A stretch of 64,000 bases of DNA from Nereocystis luetkeana (lineage: Eukaryota > Sar > Phaeophyceae > Laminariales > Laminariaceae), in the NCBI GenBank assembly GCA_031213475.1, contig JARUPZ010000010.1:4814776-4878775 (forward strand). Direction: 5' to 3'. A program made the translations under genes and the position numbers. Under the pieces are notes generated by a model, which saw only the letters and a program-made list of their open reading frames with translations, was not told the DNA's origin and did not search any database. Positions within the stretch are counted from its first letter, which is position 1. The number at the start of each line of letters is the position of its first letter. This document shows, piece after piece, positions 1 to 10,739 of the stretch.

Positions 1-738
1 TGAAAAGCTCACGGGTCGGGTCAGGTCATTGCCCGCGAGAAGCGGGCCACTCGCGGGTCGGGCGAGCATGACCCGCGAGTTGTTTTTCATTGACCCGCGG
101 GTCGGACCCGCGCATTCGGCTCGCGGATCCGACACTTGAACCATTCCCGCTCTCTTATACCCTATAAGGCTTCTCTGGTACCAATACTCAATAATAATCC
201 TTTGGTATCATACTCAAACATGAAAACACTGCCAAATTCATACTGGTATACGCATACCCGCATCCATTCATACCCACTACAGCCAGCCCATCATATATCG
301 CTTCGGGGCACTAAAACGAACATTAAATTGTTTTTGAATTGCCGACCCACGGGCCAGATCCGTGGGTCGAACCTTCGGGTTAAGATAAAAGGTCTCGCGG
401 GTCAAGGTGACCCGACCCGCATGAAACCCGTTTCTCACGGGTCAGTCGGAAGGTGGCGAGTCGGGTCGTGTCGGGTCGTGTCGGGTGGGGTCGGGTCGGG
501 TCGGGTCAGGAGGTTTTGAAATCTCGCGGGTCGGGTCGAGTCGGGTCGGGAGGTTTTCAAATCTCACGGGTCGGGTCAAGAGGCTTTCATAATCTCGCGG
601 GTCGAGTCGGGTCAAGTCAACATACCTCATGGTTTTCGCGGGTCGGGTCGGGTTTGCTGACCCGACCCGACCCGACCCGACCCGACCCGACCCGACTCGA
701 CCTGACCCGACCCGTGAGGTTTGACCTGACCCGCGAAA
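1..738. repeat. GGGTC/GACCC pentamer array, possible subterminal repeats of a hAT-like element
   Basis: Runs of the pentamer GGGTC lie on the plus strand at about 1-125 and 360-655, then switch abruptly to GACCC at about 656-735, so the last 300 bases form a large imperfect inverted repeat. The outer ends are loosely alike: the first 30 bases and the reverse complement of 700-745 both run into a CGGGTC/GGGTCAGGTCA motif. Subterminal pentamer arrays of this style are known in non-autonomous hAT elements, so a transposon cut by the window edge is my inference. The ORFs here are repeat translations (Arg/Gly/Val/Ser) and not genes. The unit is not a telomeric TTAGGG type. Confidence 0.6.
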
Positions 739-756
739 AGCCCTATACTTTTCCTA

Positions 757-861
757 TTACGGGGGGCCATAGTTAACAGGACCAAATATTGTTAGTAAAA
801 ATGGTTAAACATATAGGTTTTTATGTATACCATAGGTCCTGTTAACTATGGTCCCCCGTAA
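757..861. mobile_element. 105-bp TA-flanked MITE, copy 1
   Basis: Near-perfect terminal inverted repeats of about 29 bp (outer part TTACGGGGGACCATAGTTAA) flank a short AT-rich core. The element is bordered by TA on both sides (755-756 and 862-863), as expected of a Tc1/mariner-type target duplication. Copies of exactly 105 bp recur at 50258-50362 and 52567-52671, and a broken one lies around 61141-61661. It has no coding capacity. It sits immediately left of the point where homology among the 14-kb segments begins. Confidence 0.8.
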
Positions 862-864
862 TAG

Positions 865-3800
865 TTCCGGTACGGGTTTCATGTGATAGGTCAACCCGCG
901 GATGTAAAAAGTCACGTTTCATGTGATTTTTTGTTTTTCGTTTTACTGAACCCGCCAGACAAACCCACAGAATATCATAGGATACCGAGTCTGCTTGGAG
1001 CGACCGAGAAAGCAAGGAGACCAACCCGGCCACCCCAGAACCACGGACTGCCCTGCACCTAGGGCGGTCCGTCTTTGAGGCGGCCACTTTCCAGGTCAAA
1101 TCCACGGGACAGCATTCTTGGGCGTTGAGGCGTCTAGTTCCTTTCCGCCGGTGGCAAGCAGGCATCATCATGCTGTTCTCTGTCTTCTTTCTTGCGGCAA
1201 CGTCTACCATGGTCTCCCACCTGGGCAGCCTCGCTGCTAACAACGCAGTGATGTACGAGGTCAACCGCGCCGTAGGCCACGGCGCGCTGCAGTTCTTCGG
1301 GATGGTCATGACACCTGTCGGGGTAAGCACCTTTCGTTGTTGTTGCTCATTTCAACCACCGTCCTGTTCGACCAGAAAGGGCCATCACCTCAACGATGAT
1401 ACATACCTGGTGCGCGGTACTACAGTTATTAATAGTTGTATTGTATTCATAACGGCACATATTCTACTACAACATGAGCGGTATAAGTACGTGCAGTACT
1501 TTCTTTGCAACCAGCAACTACGGCGACTACTCATACGTATTTCTGCGGGTATCGTCCGCAGTTTTTATGAGCTTTGGTCCCTGGCGTGTATGATGCCCAC
1601 GCCCGACGAGTGCCCGCGTACCGATGGACGACCTCGAAAACTCAACATACCGTACAAGTGTCGTCTTCTCCGAGCTTTCTTTGCATCCCGCGATCGAAAC
1701 ACTCAAAGAAACGTCTTTCCTTTCATCTCTCGGCTTTCACGCATTGCATGCCACGTGGGTGCGGGTATATAGATGCGCGAAATAGTAGAGGACCGCTACA
1801 TACAGTAGTAGTATGGAACCCCCATCTATCTCATGTAGCACCCGAACAAACCGTGCCCCCCTGTATGTGCTTTCGGTTTTCAACATATTTCATACATCAG
1901 TCCAGGAGGATTTGACGGCACTGACATCCCATGCCTCGAGGGACCGATGTCGGAAGGTGATACTCGTATATATATTTGTTGTCCTCCGCGTCCACGCGCT
2001 TTCCCTTTTTCTCTCAGTCGATGCCATAATAACTCTGATTGCACTGCGGATCGTTCCTTTTAAGAAAGCCTTCAATACGCTCGCGGTCCCCATTGACTAC
2101 GTATCGTCGCCCTTCCTGGCCTCCTACGTGTACCCAAGGGTTGCAACAGAAACGGAGAACACTGGGGTATAGCACTATTTGGCGGTTTACAGTTGCGGGT
2201 GGACAGTTAGTTCCCAAACATCTGCGAAACACAAAAAAATGTGTTTTGATCATGGTGCCAGGTACTCGGATGTATGTGCTGTTGTTGTGTACATGTTGCA
2301 TGTACGCGTACGGAAATCATGTCGAACGGTCCACCAAATCCTCAACGATGTCGAATAACAGGACCGCAGCTCTAGCTAGAGCAACACGAGTGCAGCCCAG
2401 TCCGAGTGTGGCCCATCTGAAGCGTTGACGCTGTCGCTAGTCGGCATAACCTTTCATCGTCTACCCCTGTAGTGACAGTGGGTAGCACAATATTTTATCG
2501 CGGATAGACAGAGGCAACAACGATATGTGCTGGTGCAGACCCGCTAACTTACTGCGCGAGATAAAAGGTTTTCAAAACTGGCACGCGATCAAGCAGAACG
2601 TTGCTTTTTGGTGGCAGCACCGGCTGTATTCGCGCGTCATAGTGTGTGAGCCAATGTTGGTGTGGGATGTGCGTGGTGTGCGGCAACGAAAACTTACTTA
2701 TAAAAATGATCTCCACGAAAAGCACGAAGCGAACTGCCCTCGGGTGCAGTCCCATGGTGCGGGAATCATATTCACTACGTCTTAATAGTAAAGTTCGCAG
2801 CTTCGATGATTTCATACCCAGCGTCGCTGCTGCCAGTTGCTCTGACGTACACAATACAAGGTAGGCGTAAGCATGCATACCCTGCTGAACTATTTCGTGG
2901 TTCTTATGGGCAACGTGCTAATAATACTACTGTGGCAAGTCAATTGACCCCCGTCGCCGCTGCCACCGCCACGTTTCCCGACATGACCTTTATCAGAAGA
3001 GGATGTAACACACGATGGAGAGGTGGACGTCGCTCCCGTCGACCCTTGCATTGCTCTCACTACATGGGACGTTTCGGTTTCAGGCCTCCCGCCCACGCTC
3101 GGCAAAGGCCGTCGAGGAACGCTCGAGGGGGAGAGCGGTCCACCTGGTTTCTCGATCGGGAAGGTCGGTGACCGCACGGTGGGAAAGGCATCTGGAAGAC
3201 TACCGACTGCATTCGCCTGTGATATGTGTCTCACAATATTGCACCTGGTACTGTACTGCACTGTACGATAAATGAAGATTTCATCGCGAGCTAACCACAC
3301 GTAGCACCGTCTTATGTGCACGCTACTCTATACGTTCCTGCTTCTTTGAGCAGGCCCTCCCGCCGACCGCCTTCGGACAAGGCCTGCCCAGCGCTGCGCG
3401 TCGGCCTACGTGGGCGGCATTTCCGACGAAACCCTCTTCTACCGACGGCAGTTCATGGGACGGCGTGGTCAACATACATGACGCCCAGCAGGTGGGCCGC
3501 GCACCGACGCGCTGTCAAAAGTGACGTCTGCTGCGCGGTCATGACTTCTGAGTATACGCTGTCGGATAAAGAACTGTGGCCAGTTTTAGGGAACCCTTGC
3601 GGGCAGGGTTGCCGAACGCGCCGACGAACTATCACACAAGATGAAGACAAGGACGAAAATATGTAGGAAAATGCGTTACGTATACAATACACTAAATATG
3701 TTTCGTTCTGTTCGAGGGAGGTCGGGAATACACATGAACCACATCACCGCGCTCGGAGACGAAGTTCACATTCGGAATGACTGTGAAGATGGACTAGCGA

Positions 3801-4760
3801 TTGCGCTAAGCTCGCTATGCACACGCGCGTTGTAGACAATATCGCATGTTTGATATTGATTGCTTTTATGGTTCAAAAGTCCGTTTGGGTGTTCATAATG
3901 TCCTCGGAAATTGTGGGTGATCCAGTCCACAGCAACACGACTAAGGCCTCCTATAAAACGTTCACAGCCCCTCATCGTCGTCGTCGCCATCGTCCTACTA
4001 TACTGTCGGAAATATCACGCCGCAGAGCGAGGCTAACGACTTTGGAACGTTCGATGAGATCGGCGACTGGGAACCCATCGTTCGCGGTGAGTCTAACCAT
4101 TGTGCTCGACCCATTCCGATAAGAGCCGGCCCCATTCACTCCTTATTCGGGTATAAAGCAACTACACATTTGACTGCACAAAATTACATAATTGATTGTA
4201 AAGTGTAACTCTTATACTGCGGCGGCGAGATTTGTCCAAACATAACTCCCGCTGTACAAGAAAATATTATTACCAACAGATTGCCCCCGAAATATGGGTG
4301 CAGTTTTAACGTAGCCATCGCAATGAAAGTATCGCATACCACACGGCCTACGTGCAGTACGAGTACTGATGTCCTCATGTTTTGCTTTTTTTGCCAGTTT
4401 CACCGTCCTCGCGCCATCCACTTACTTCTAGAAGATCCCCTATTCACCTAGGTTTGATTGATATTGTCGCAGCGCTGATAGCTGTTTCATCCCACCCACA
4501 CGCACCTCCAGCTACCTGCCGTTGTACAGTAGTACAGGTTTTACAATATTCCAGGCTAGCGGTGACTCTCCACGATCACAATGCCGGTACCTGCCTTTCG
4601 TATGTTCGTTTTCTTCCCCCCTGTCGCGCACTCAGATGCCGACATGATGTTGAACGAGATTCACGAGCTGGACTCCGACGTTGCCGTGTCGGCATACGGA
4701 CCACCATCTACGACCAACGCGCCGTTGTCAAAAGGCCCGCCGGAAGTGCTTGGGGAGTGA
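865..4760 (+). pseudogene. Gene A: 3' part of the tandemly repeated membrane-protein gene, 5'-truncated
   Basis: This is the leftmost copy of the gene described in full under 12096-25285. Homology starts only at about 865, so exons before the two-helix transmembrane exon are missing. Recognisable exons are about 1134-1322 (transmembrane; donor GTAAGC), 1887-1956, 2801-2866, 2997-3163, 3354-3491, 4026-4086 and the terminal exon 4636-4760 with stop TGA at 4758-4760. The last five join in phase without a stop. Damage: the acceptor before 1887 reads AT where copies B and C have AG, and the exon ending at 1322 is shifted by two bases upstream relative to B. Many differences from B in the last exons are silent or conservative, so the decay appears later than a coding past. 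Relative to B and C it lacks a 677-bp foldback element near 925. Confidence 0.55.
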
Positions 4761-5025
4761 GTCCCCCTTTGTTTATCAAGCAGTTTCCGTGAGGTTTCCC
4801 TGCGTTGCCAATATTGGCTTCAAAACATACCAGACTTTTCTTGAAAACGGATCGTGCTTGTCTATAAAATGGACCAAACTTGTCTCGAAAACGGTTGCAT
4901 TACACATTACATGTCTTGGGAGAAAGTTAAACGTATCTCGAAAACGGAGGAAACTTGGCTCGGAAACAAGCCGCCTTGATCGACATTCCTTCATTAGTTG
5001 GGCGTGGGAACCACCTTCGTTTTAT
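4761..5025. other. 3' flank of gene A
   Basis: This is the segment between the stop codon of gene A and the copia insertion. It contains several lightly degenerate copies of a motif like CTTGTCTCGAAAACGG (about 4835-4960). It is nearly identical to 25286-25550 downstream of gene B, where an extra partial tandem duplication of about 50 bp is present. I see no gene in it. Confidence 0.5.
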
Positions 5026-5030
5026 GGCGC
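5026..5030. repeat. Left target-site duplication of the copia element (GGCGC)
   Basis: The five bases GGCGC immediately before the 5' LTR recur at 11648-11652 immediately after the 3' LTR. The uninterrupted site TTATGGCGCGTTAG is present once in the paralogous copy near 25590-25605, which confirms the insertion boundaries. Confidence 0.92.
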
Positions 5031-5480
5031 TGTTATGGAAATGTTAGCACATGACCATGTGTGAGTCAATGTTCAGTAGCACTGCACTGTATCGTAGATC
5101 GTAGTCTATGTATCGTTTCGGCGTGTAACGTATATTATGCGGAGGAATAGCATTCGTATTATATCTGCTGGTAGGACCGAGCTGGTAGGACCGAGTACCT
5201 CACTCTCTCGTGTTGATCTCGACGAATCGTGATGGTAACCTAGCTGCCTGTTCATCTCTGGAAGCTGCCGTCATCTGGACTCCTGCATTCTCTGTGGAAT
5301 TCATCTGTGTGTGTTGGCCAACTAAGCGCCAGTGTTTACGTGTTATCACGTCTTTTTCTCACTACCACACCGGAGTATCGCACTCCTGGTCACTGCGTGA
5401 CCGGTGTCATCACTCGGCTTACGCTGAGGACACAGCCTTCGCCTACATTGCCAGGGTATAGCCACACAATACCAATAACA
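5031..5480 (+). repeat. 5' LTR of the copia element
   Basis: 450 bp, beginning TGTTATGG and ending CCAATAACA, so it has the TG...CA ends of LTRs. It matches 11198-11647 at all but four positions. It should contain the promoter and the start of the RNA; no clear TATA box was singled out. Confidence 0.95.
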
Positions 5481-5481
5481 G

Positions 5482-5496
5482 GTTATGATAGCCTCG
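5482..5496 (+). promoter_or_regulatory. Primer-binding site for an initiator-tRNA-Met half molecule
   Basis: GGTTATGATAGCC begins one base after the 5' LTR. GGTTATGA is complementary to the anticodon-loop region (CAU plus flank) of initiator tRNA-Met. Copia-group elements commonly prime reverse transcription with that half-tRNA. The 3' part of the match is imperfect. Confidence 0.55.
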
Positions 5497-6368
5497 TGAG
5501 CGTGGCGAGTAGTGTGCATACACATTTTTTTCGCGAAGGTCTCTTCTGCTGGAGTCTGCTTCCTGTTGGAGGTCTACACTGAGTCAACCCGGCTGCTGCT
5601 TGGATCCGGATTGATCACCTGGGTTCTCGGCTGCACATTCGGTACGATACTGCTGTGTGTAAAGCATTCGGGAGCATAACATCTAGGCGTTGATTCCGGT
5701 CGGCGAATATAGTTGTGCAGGGTTGTTGGTTTGCGCGTGCAGAGCACCGCTCTGGTGTTCCGCGTGTGTTCAAATCGATTTCCCTAAATCGCCTGCGCGT
5801 GTCGTATCGCGAGGCGTAGTCTGTCCAAGACACCTTCCACCTGCTGAGTGCCGACTTGGTAGCGTGTGTTAAGGGTGAGGATCTGACTGGGCTGATTGCA
5901 TCCGGTGCGGCAGTCCCATACAACGTGAATCGCATCACGTTACCTGCGCGTGCGGCGTCACGCGAGGTGCTGTCTACATCCAAGACCATTTTTCTCGTAC
6001 CGGTTCGCGGTGCGTGTGTAAGATTGAGGATTCGACAAGTCTGAGCAGTGCATCTGACCCGTGTGCCTGCAGGACGTGGCCGGAGTTGACGCCTCCGACG
6101 CCACACACCGCAGCTTAGTCAACTGTGGTAGGTTGTACCTGTGTCTCGCGGAGCACAGAAGTCTGGGCGGATACTGGAGAGTGTCCGGAAGACGTGGATT
6201 GTGAGCTTCAGGGCTGCAATCCTGCAAAGCCTACATCCGTGTAGCAAATTAACACCCTGCACTGTCCCTTGCGCGTCGAGCTCACTCCGGTACTCGGGGC
6301 GTTATACGTGTGGGTAAAGCCTGCGCGCCTTGCGCGTAGCCCCGGTCCCTGGTTAGGGTCGGGAAGCG
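5497..6368 (+). other. Untranslated leader of the copia element
   Basis: An 870-bp leader between the primer-binding site and the gag start. It carries two degenerate direct repeats of about 150 bp: CCTGCGCGTG...CCAAGAC occurs at about 5791-5837 and again at 5951-5988, each followed by a related GTGTGT-GAGGAT stretch. Short ORFs on both strands here look fortuitous. Confidence 0.5.
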
Positions 6369-9300
6369 ATGGCGGAATCGTCGTTCAACGCGTTAAAACG
6401 CACCCTTGAATCCGTGGGCCTTTGCAAAGAGCAACGGGATTACAGGGAATGGCAGGCGAAGTTTCGCCAGGCAGTGGGGTTCCATTCACAGGAACTTCTC
6501 AAGATCCTCGACGGGGAGCCGTGCCCCGTGGGTACGGACACTGATGCTGTTGCAGCAACGGCGACATGGAAAGCCCGCAACAACCAGCTATACTCGCTGG
6601 TTTACTTGTCCACTACCGGGTCGGCAAACATCACCACCAGGCCTTTCCAAGCGAAGTCTGGGGGTGAGATGGGTGACGGGGCAGCGGCGTGGGCGGCCCT
6701 CAAGGAGCGTTTCGACGGCAACACAAAGGAATCCCGTCGGGTCTGCAAGACACAGCTCCACACCGCGAAGCTCCGGCCTGGCCAGAACGTCATCGACTTC
6801 CTGGCTAACATGGACGACCTCAAGCTTCGCCTCGACGACATGGGGGAGCCCACCACCGATGAATCTTACGAGGATTTGGTGCTTAGTGCACTTACGCACT
6901 CCTCGGAGTACCGATTCCTCCAGGACATGCACTACCGGAGCCCGTTTCCGGACGTGGAGGCGTTGAAGAAGACGGCTACAAACTACTTCATCGACGCGCA
7001 GTCGAGGAAATCGTCGGGTCCTGCGGTGGTCGGCCGCGGAGCGGCGATGGCTGCAACAAGTACGGATCAGTGCCACAACTGCAAGGCTTACGGTCACTTC
7101 CAGCGAGACTGCCCTGCCCCGGCCAAGAAAATTAGGCCGAAGACAGGAAAGTCGTCGTGGAAAAAGAAGGGCAAGAAGGGTAGCGGCAGCGACCCTTCTC
7201 CAAAATGGTGCTCCTACCACAAGACCGTCACGCACAGCGACAACGAGTGCAAGGCGCAAAAGGAGATCCAGTCGCTATCTGCGCGCCTGGCGCTTCTGCA
7301 GACACCGGGCCATGGTGGTTTCGCTCCCGTCGGGAGCGCACACCTGGCTGCAGCCCCTCAACAACCGGTGAGCGACGCTAGCTTCGCTCACGTCGGGAGC
7401 GCCCACATGGCCCCACTTTCTTCTCCGGCACAGAACACTTTCGGGTACTCGTTCCACGCGGTGTCAGCGGCGGCCGCGCCCCCCCCTTGTACTGGGGTGA
7501 TCACCGCGGGGCTCGCCGTCGCGCCGGCGGCGCCTGCGTCTGCTCCGGCGGAGTCACCGACCAACCACCGTCTGTCGGAAGGGATCTTCCGAGCGCTCAT
7601 GGCGACCACTCCCGACCTGTATGGTGGGGGTGGGCTTCTCACCGATGGTTCCGTCATCCGTATGCTGGTGGACAGCGGAGCGTCTTACAACTTCGTAGAC
7701 CCGGAGCTTACTCCAGGACTGCTTGCCTTGATGCGAGACTACGAATCTCTTCAGGTTCCCCACGAAATCGTCGCGGCTGGCCAGCACATCCTGCACGGGG
7801 TAGCTGCCGGCACTATCAACGGCGCCATTGCCGATGACGGTGGGAACAAGCGGGATTTCTCCTTCCGAGCAATCGTCGTGCCTGGGCTGGGGACGAACCT
7901 CTTCTCCGTCTCTCAGGCAATGCTGGGAGGAATGGCTTCGCTGTTCTACCCGGACAACCCGCGGTTGGAGAAAGACGACCTTGTCCTGCCGATGAAGAAC
8001 CTGGGTGTTGACGAACTGACGAAGTGGAAGGAGATATTCCTCATCAAGAGCAAGACAAACACCGTTGACTCCCTCGAGCTGTTCAACAAGGCCGTTGTGA
8101 TTCCGTCCAAAGAGCGCTTGGTCCGGCTGAAGGGGGACAAAGGTACAGAGTTTACGAGTTCGGAGTTCCGCCAGTACTGTCTCGACATTGGAATCCAGTT
8201 GGAGTTTGCGTCTACCAACACCCCACAGCAGATCGGCGCGAACGAGCGGGCAGGTCGGACGCTTGCTGGCATCGTGCGCTGTCTACTTACTGATTCGGGT
8301 CTCCCGAGTTTTCTCTGGGGGGAGTTGATGCAGGCGGCAGTCTACCTAAGCAACCGGGTCCCACATGCGGCGTTGAGCAACGGTACGCCCTACAAGGCAC
8401 TCTACGGCAAGGATGCTTACCTCGGGAACCTTCGGGTGATCGGGGCTAGGTCGTTTGTGCATGTAGAAACCCACACCAAGAAATTGGAGTCGCGTGCTTG
8501 GGAAGGACGCCTGGTTGGGTACAGCACGGACAGCAAGTCTTACCGGATCTACAACCCGGCGACGAAGCGTGTGAGGGAGAGTCGAAACGTAGTCTTCATT
8601 GAGACGCCCTCAGCACTGCCTCGCCTGGAGGTCGGTGGCTTTGACGAAGGAGACGACCTGGTAAGGGATGTGCGCGACCACACGTCTAACATAGACATCC
8701 ATGGGCCTTCTCCTAACATAGACGCTGCAGATCCGTTAGTAACTACACTTATAGGGCAAATCCATGATGTCACCAACCGCGACATTGACATTGATACTGC
8801 AGCCACTACTCCATCTATTCCGCCTGGGGGAGTAAGCCCTGCCGAGCAGGGTCCTCCGCCATCCGGTGCTTCGCCATCCGGTGCTTCGCCATCCGGTGCT
8901 TCGCCATCGGGTGCTTCGCCATCGGGTGCTTCGCCATCGGGATCTTTGCTTTCCGGATCTGCTTCGCGTGGTGGTTCTTCGCGAGGTGGGTCTGCGTCGC
9001 GCGGAAGCCGCGCGATTACACCGGCTGTTACCAGAGCTACTGCTAGTACACCTAACGCCAGGACTGTCAGCGAACTCCGACGCCTAAATTTCGCATACTC
9101 CACGATGGGGGAGTATCAGGACGTCGCCCACAAGGACGACATGCCTCGGTTCGCAGAGTACGCATATGCTGTGCAGACTATGCAGCCGGGAATCCCTAAA
9201 TCGTTCTACGACGCCATGAAAACACCGGAAGCTTCATTTTGGCGCGCTGCTGCGGATAAGGAGATGGACAGCCTGCATGAACTCAAGGTCTACAAGCTCG

Positions 9301-10739
9301 TTCCGCGCTCTACTGTTCCTCCGGGACAGAAGATCATCAACTCAAAGTGGGTTCTGAAGCGTAAGGCCGATAATTCCTACAAGGCGCGGGTGGTCGCGCA
9401 AGGCTGGAACCAAGTACATGGGCTAGACTGCGGCAACACGTTCGCTCCGGTTTGCAGGCTGCAGAGTGTTCGGATGGTGCTTGCTATAGCTGTGGAAATG
9501 GACTGGGAAGTCATTCAGCTTGATGTCAAGACAGCTTTCCTGTATGCGGACATTGAAGAGGAAGTGTTCGTCGCGCAACCCCCTGGATATGAGACCAAGG
9601 ACAAGGATGGAGGTCCTCTAGTCATGAGGCTGGAGAAAAGCCTCTACGGGCTAGCACAAAGCCCCGGGAACTGGTTTCACACCATTGACCCCGTCCTCAA
9701 GATCATCGGTTTCGTCCCGCTGAAATCTGACACGTGCGTATACATTTACAAGCACAACGGTGTCACCATCATCCTCACACTTTACGTGGACGATCTACTC
9801 GTGATTGGTGGTAACATCGAAGTGATCGAGAAGATCAAGACACAACTAATGGACCGGTTCAAGATGACCGACATGGGCGATGTGTCGCGTGTACTTGGGC
9901 TACAGGTCACCCGGAACCGGGCGGAGAAGACACTCACAATAGACCAGGAGGAATACACCAAGTCCGCCTTGGAGCGGTTCGGCTTCGCGAACTGCAAGCC
10001 AACGCTGACCCCTGGTTACGGACCCGAGCTCTCCACTATGCAGCCGGAGGAGACACTGCTCAACGCCGAGGAGACGCAACGGTACCAAGCGATCGCCGGC
10101 ACGGTCATGTACCTGTCTTCTGTCCTCAGGTATGACATAATGTACAGCTCGAGCCAGCTCTCTCGTGCTATGTCAAAACCGTCGAAGGTGCACATGGTCG
10201 CGGCCAAGCACATTCTGAGGTACCTGGCGGGGTCCACCAGCTTCACCATAGTGTACAAGAAGGGAGGTTTTAAGCTCACAGCCTTTTCGGACGCTAACTG
10301 GGCTAACAACCCGGACAACGGCAAGTCGACGTCGTGTTACATCATGATGTTGGCCAGAGCACCAATTAGCTTCAAGTCGGGCCTTCAAAGCCTGACTGCC
10401 ATGTCCACCATGGAGGCTGAGCTGGTTGCATCGGCACTCGCGATGAAAGAAGCCGTGTTCTGCATGAACATGATGACGGAGCTTGGGTTTGGGGAGCAGT
10501 TCGTTCAAGTGCCACTTCACTGCGACAACACTGCAACTCTGCATGCGCTCGGGAACCGATCGTTCAGCTCTCGCACCAAACACATTGCTCTCCGCTACTT
10601 CTACATCCGCGAGCTGGTCACCGAGGGGAAGATTTCGACGCACTACATCCCCACCAACGACAACCCCGCCGACATAGGGACCAAGCATTTTGCCAAGCCG
10701 CGTTTCCAGCAGCTACTGGACATCATCCGCAACTTCTGA
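6369..10739 (+). CDS. Copia gag-pol polyprotein (1,456 aa) with an internal integrase deletion
   Basis: A single ORF encodes a retrotransposon polyprotein. The domains in order are: a Gag UBN2-like region; a CCHC zinc knuckle (C235, C238, H243, C248); an aspartic protease with DSGA at 435-438; the integrase catalytic core with D590 and E626 (spacing D-35-E); a Pro/Gly/Ser linker with five or six GASPS repeats at about 832-860; a reverse transcriptase with catalytic D1052 and YVDD at 1139-1142; and RNase H with D1308, E1349 and D1386. What is missing is the HHCC zinc finger (gag-pre-integrase) and the first catalytic Asp of the integrase. The protein runs from the protease-linked segment straight into the part just before D590 (seam around nt 7990-8030), yet the frame stays open. 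I infer an in-frame deletion. The protein could still supply Gag, protease, RT and RNase H, while integration would need help in trans. The start at 6369 is the first Met in frame and gives a typical Gag N-terminus. Confidence 0.95.
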   Translation: MAESSFNALKRTLESVGLCKEQRDYREWQAKFRQAVGFHSQELLKILDGEPCPVGTDTDAVAATATWKARNNQLYSLVYLSTTGSANITTRPFQAKSGGEMGDGAAAWAALKERFDGNTKESRRVCKTQLHTAKLRPGQNVIDFLANMDDLKLRLDDMGEPTTDESYEDLVLSALTHSSEYRFLQDMHYRSPFPDVEALKKTATNYFIDAQSRKSSGPAVVGRGAAMAATSTDQCHNCKAYGHFQRDCPAPAKKIRPKTGKSSWKKKGKKGSGSDPSPKWCSYHKTVTHSDNECKAQKEIQSLSARLALLQTPGHGGFAPVGSAHLAAAPQQPVSDASFAHVGSAHMAPLSSPAQNTFGYSFHAVSAAAAPPPCTGVITAGLAVAPAAPASAPAESPTNHRLSEGIFRALMATTPDLYGGGGLLTDGSVIRMLVDSGASYNFVDPELTPGLLALMRDYESLQVPHEIVAAGQHILHGVAAGTINGAIADDGGNKRDFSFRAIVVPGLGTNLFSVSQAMLGGMASLFYPDNPRLEKDDLVLPMKNLGVDELTKWKEIFLIKSKTNTVDSLELFNKAVVIPSKERLVRLKGDKGTEFTSSEFRQYCLDIGIQLEFASTNTPQQIGANERAGRTLAGIVRCLLTDSGLPSFLWGELMQAAVYLSNRVPHAALSNGTPYKALYGKDAYLGNLRVIGARSFVHVETHTKKLESRAWEGRLVGYSTDSKSYRIYNPATKRVRESRNVVFIETPSALPRLEVGGFDEGDDLVRDVRDHTSNIDIHGPSPNIDAADPLVTTLIGQIHDVTNRDIDIDTAATTPSIPPGGVSPAEQGPPPSGASPSGASPSGASPSGASPSGASPSGSLLSGSASRGGSSRGGSASRGSRAITPAVTRATASTPNARTVSELRRLNFAYSTMGEYQDVAHKDDMPRFAEYAYAVQTMQPGIPKSFYDAMKTPEASFWRAAADKEMDSLHELKVYKLVPRSTVPPGQKIINSKWVLKRKADNSYKARVVAQGWNQVHGLDCGNTFAPVCRLQSVRMVLAIAVEMDWEVIQLDVKTAFLYADIEEEVFVAQPPGYETKDKDGGPLVMRLEKSLYGLAQSPGNWFHTIDPVLKIIGFVPLKSDTCVYIYKHNGVTIILTLYVDDLLVIGGNIEVIEKIKTQLMDRFKMTDMGDVSRVLGLQVTRNRAEKTLTIDQEEYTKSALERFGFANCKPTLTPGYGPELSTMQPEETLLNAEETQRYQAIAGTVMYLSSVLRYDIMYSSSQLSRAMSKPSKVHMVAAKHILRYLAGSTSFTIVYKKGGFKLTAFSDANWANNPDNGKSTSCYIMMLARAPISFKSGLQSLTAMSTMEAELVASALAMKEAVFCMNMMTELGFGEQFVQVPLHCDNTATLHALGNRSFSSRTKHIALRYFYIRELVTEGKISTHYIPTNDNPADIGTKHFAKPRFQQLLDIIRNF
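8866..8945 (+). repeat. 15-bp tandem repeat inside the copia ORF
   Basis: Five to six copies of a unit like TCGCCATCCGGTGCT encode GASPS repeats in the spacer between integrase and reverse transcriptase. The later copies switch to TCGCCATCGGGTGCT, which shows stepwise expansion. The unit is in frame, so copy number can change without breaking the ORF. Confidence 0.85.

Noticed and set aside
442..776. ORFs of 60-127 codons across the GGGTC array
   Set aside because: They are open only because the pentamer repeat rarely makes stops, and they encode low-complexity Arg/Gly/Ser/Val.
2018..2139. Attractive exon in copy A (acceptor TTTCTCTCAG, hydrophobic translation)
   Set aside because: Copies B and C carry an 8-bp length difference that breaks the frame, and exons 12 and 13 join in phase without it. 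It may still be an A-specific or ancestral exon.
3955..4025. Upstream extension of exon 16 giving a Val-rich membrane helix in copy A
   Set aside because: The helix is not conserved in copy B, and a better acceptor lies at the start of the conserved block (4026 / 24551).
8549..9103. Minus-strand ORF of 184 codons within the copia gene
   Set aside because: Shadow of the repetitive GASPS region of the gag-pol ORF.
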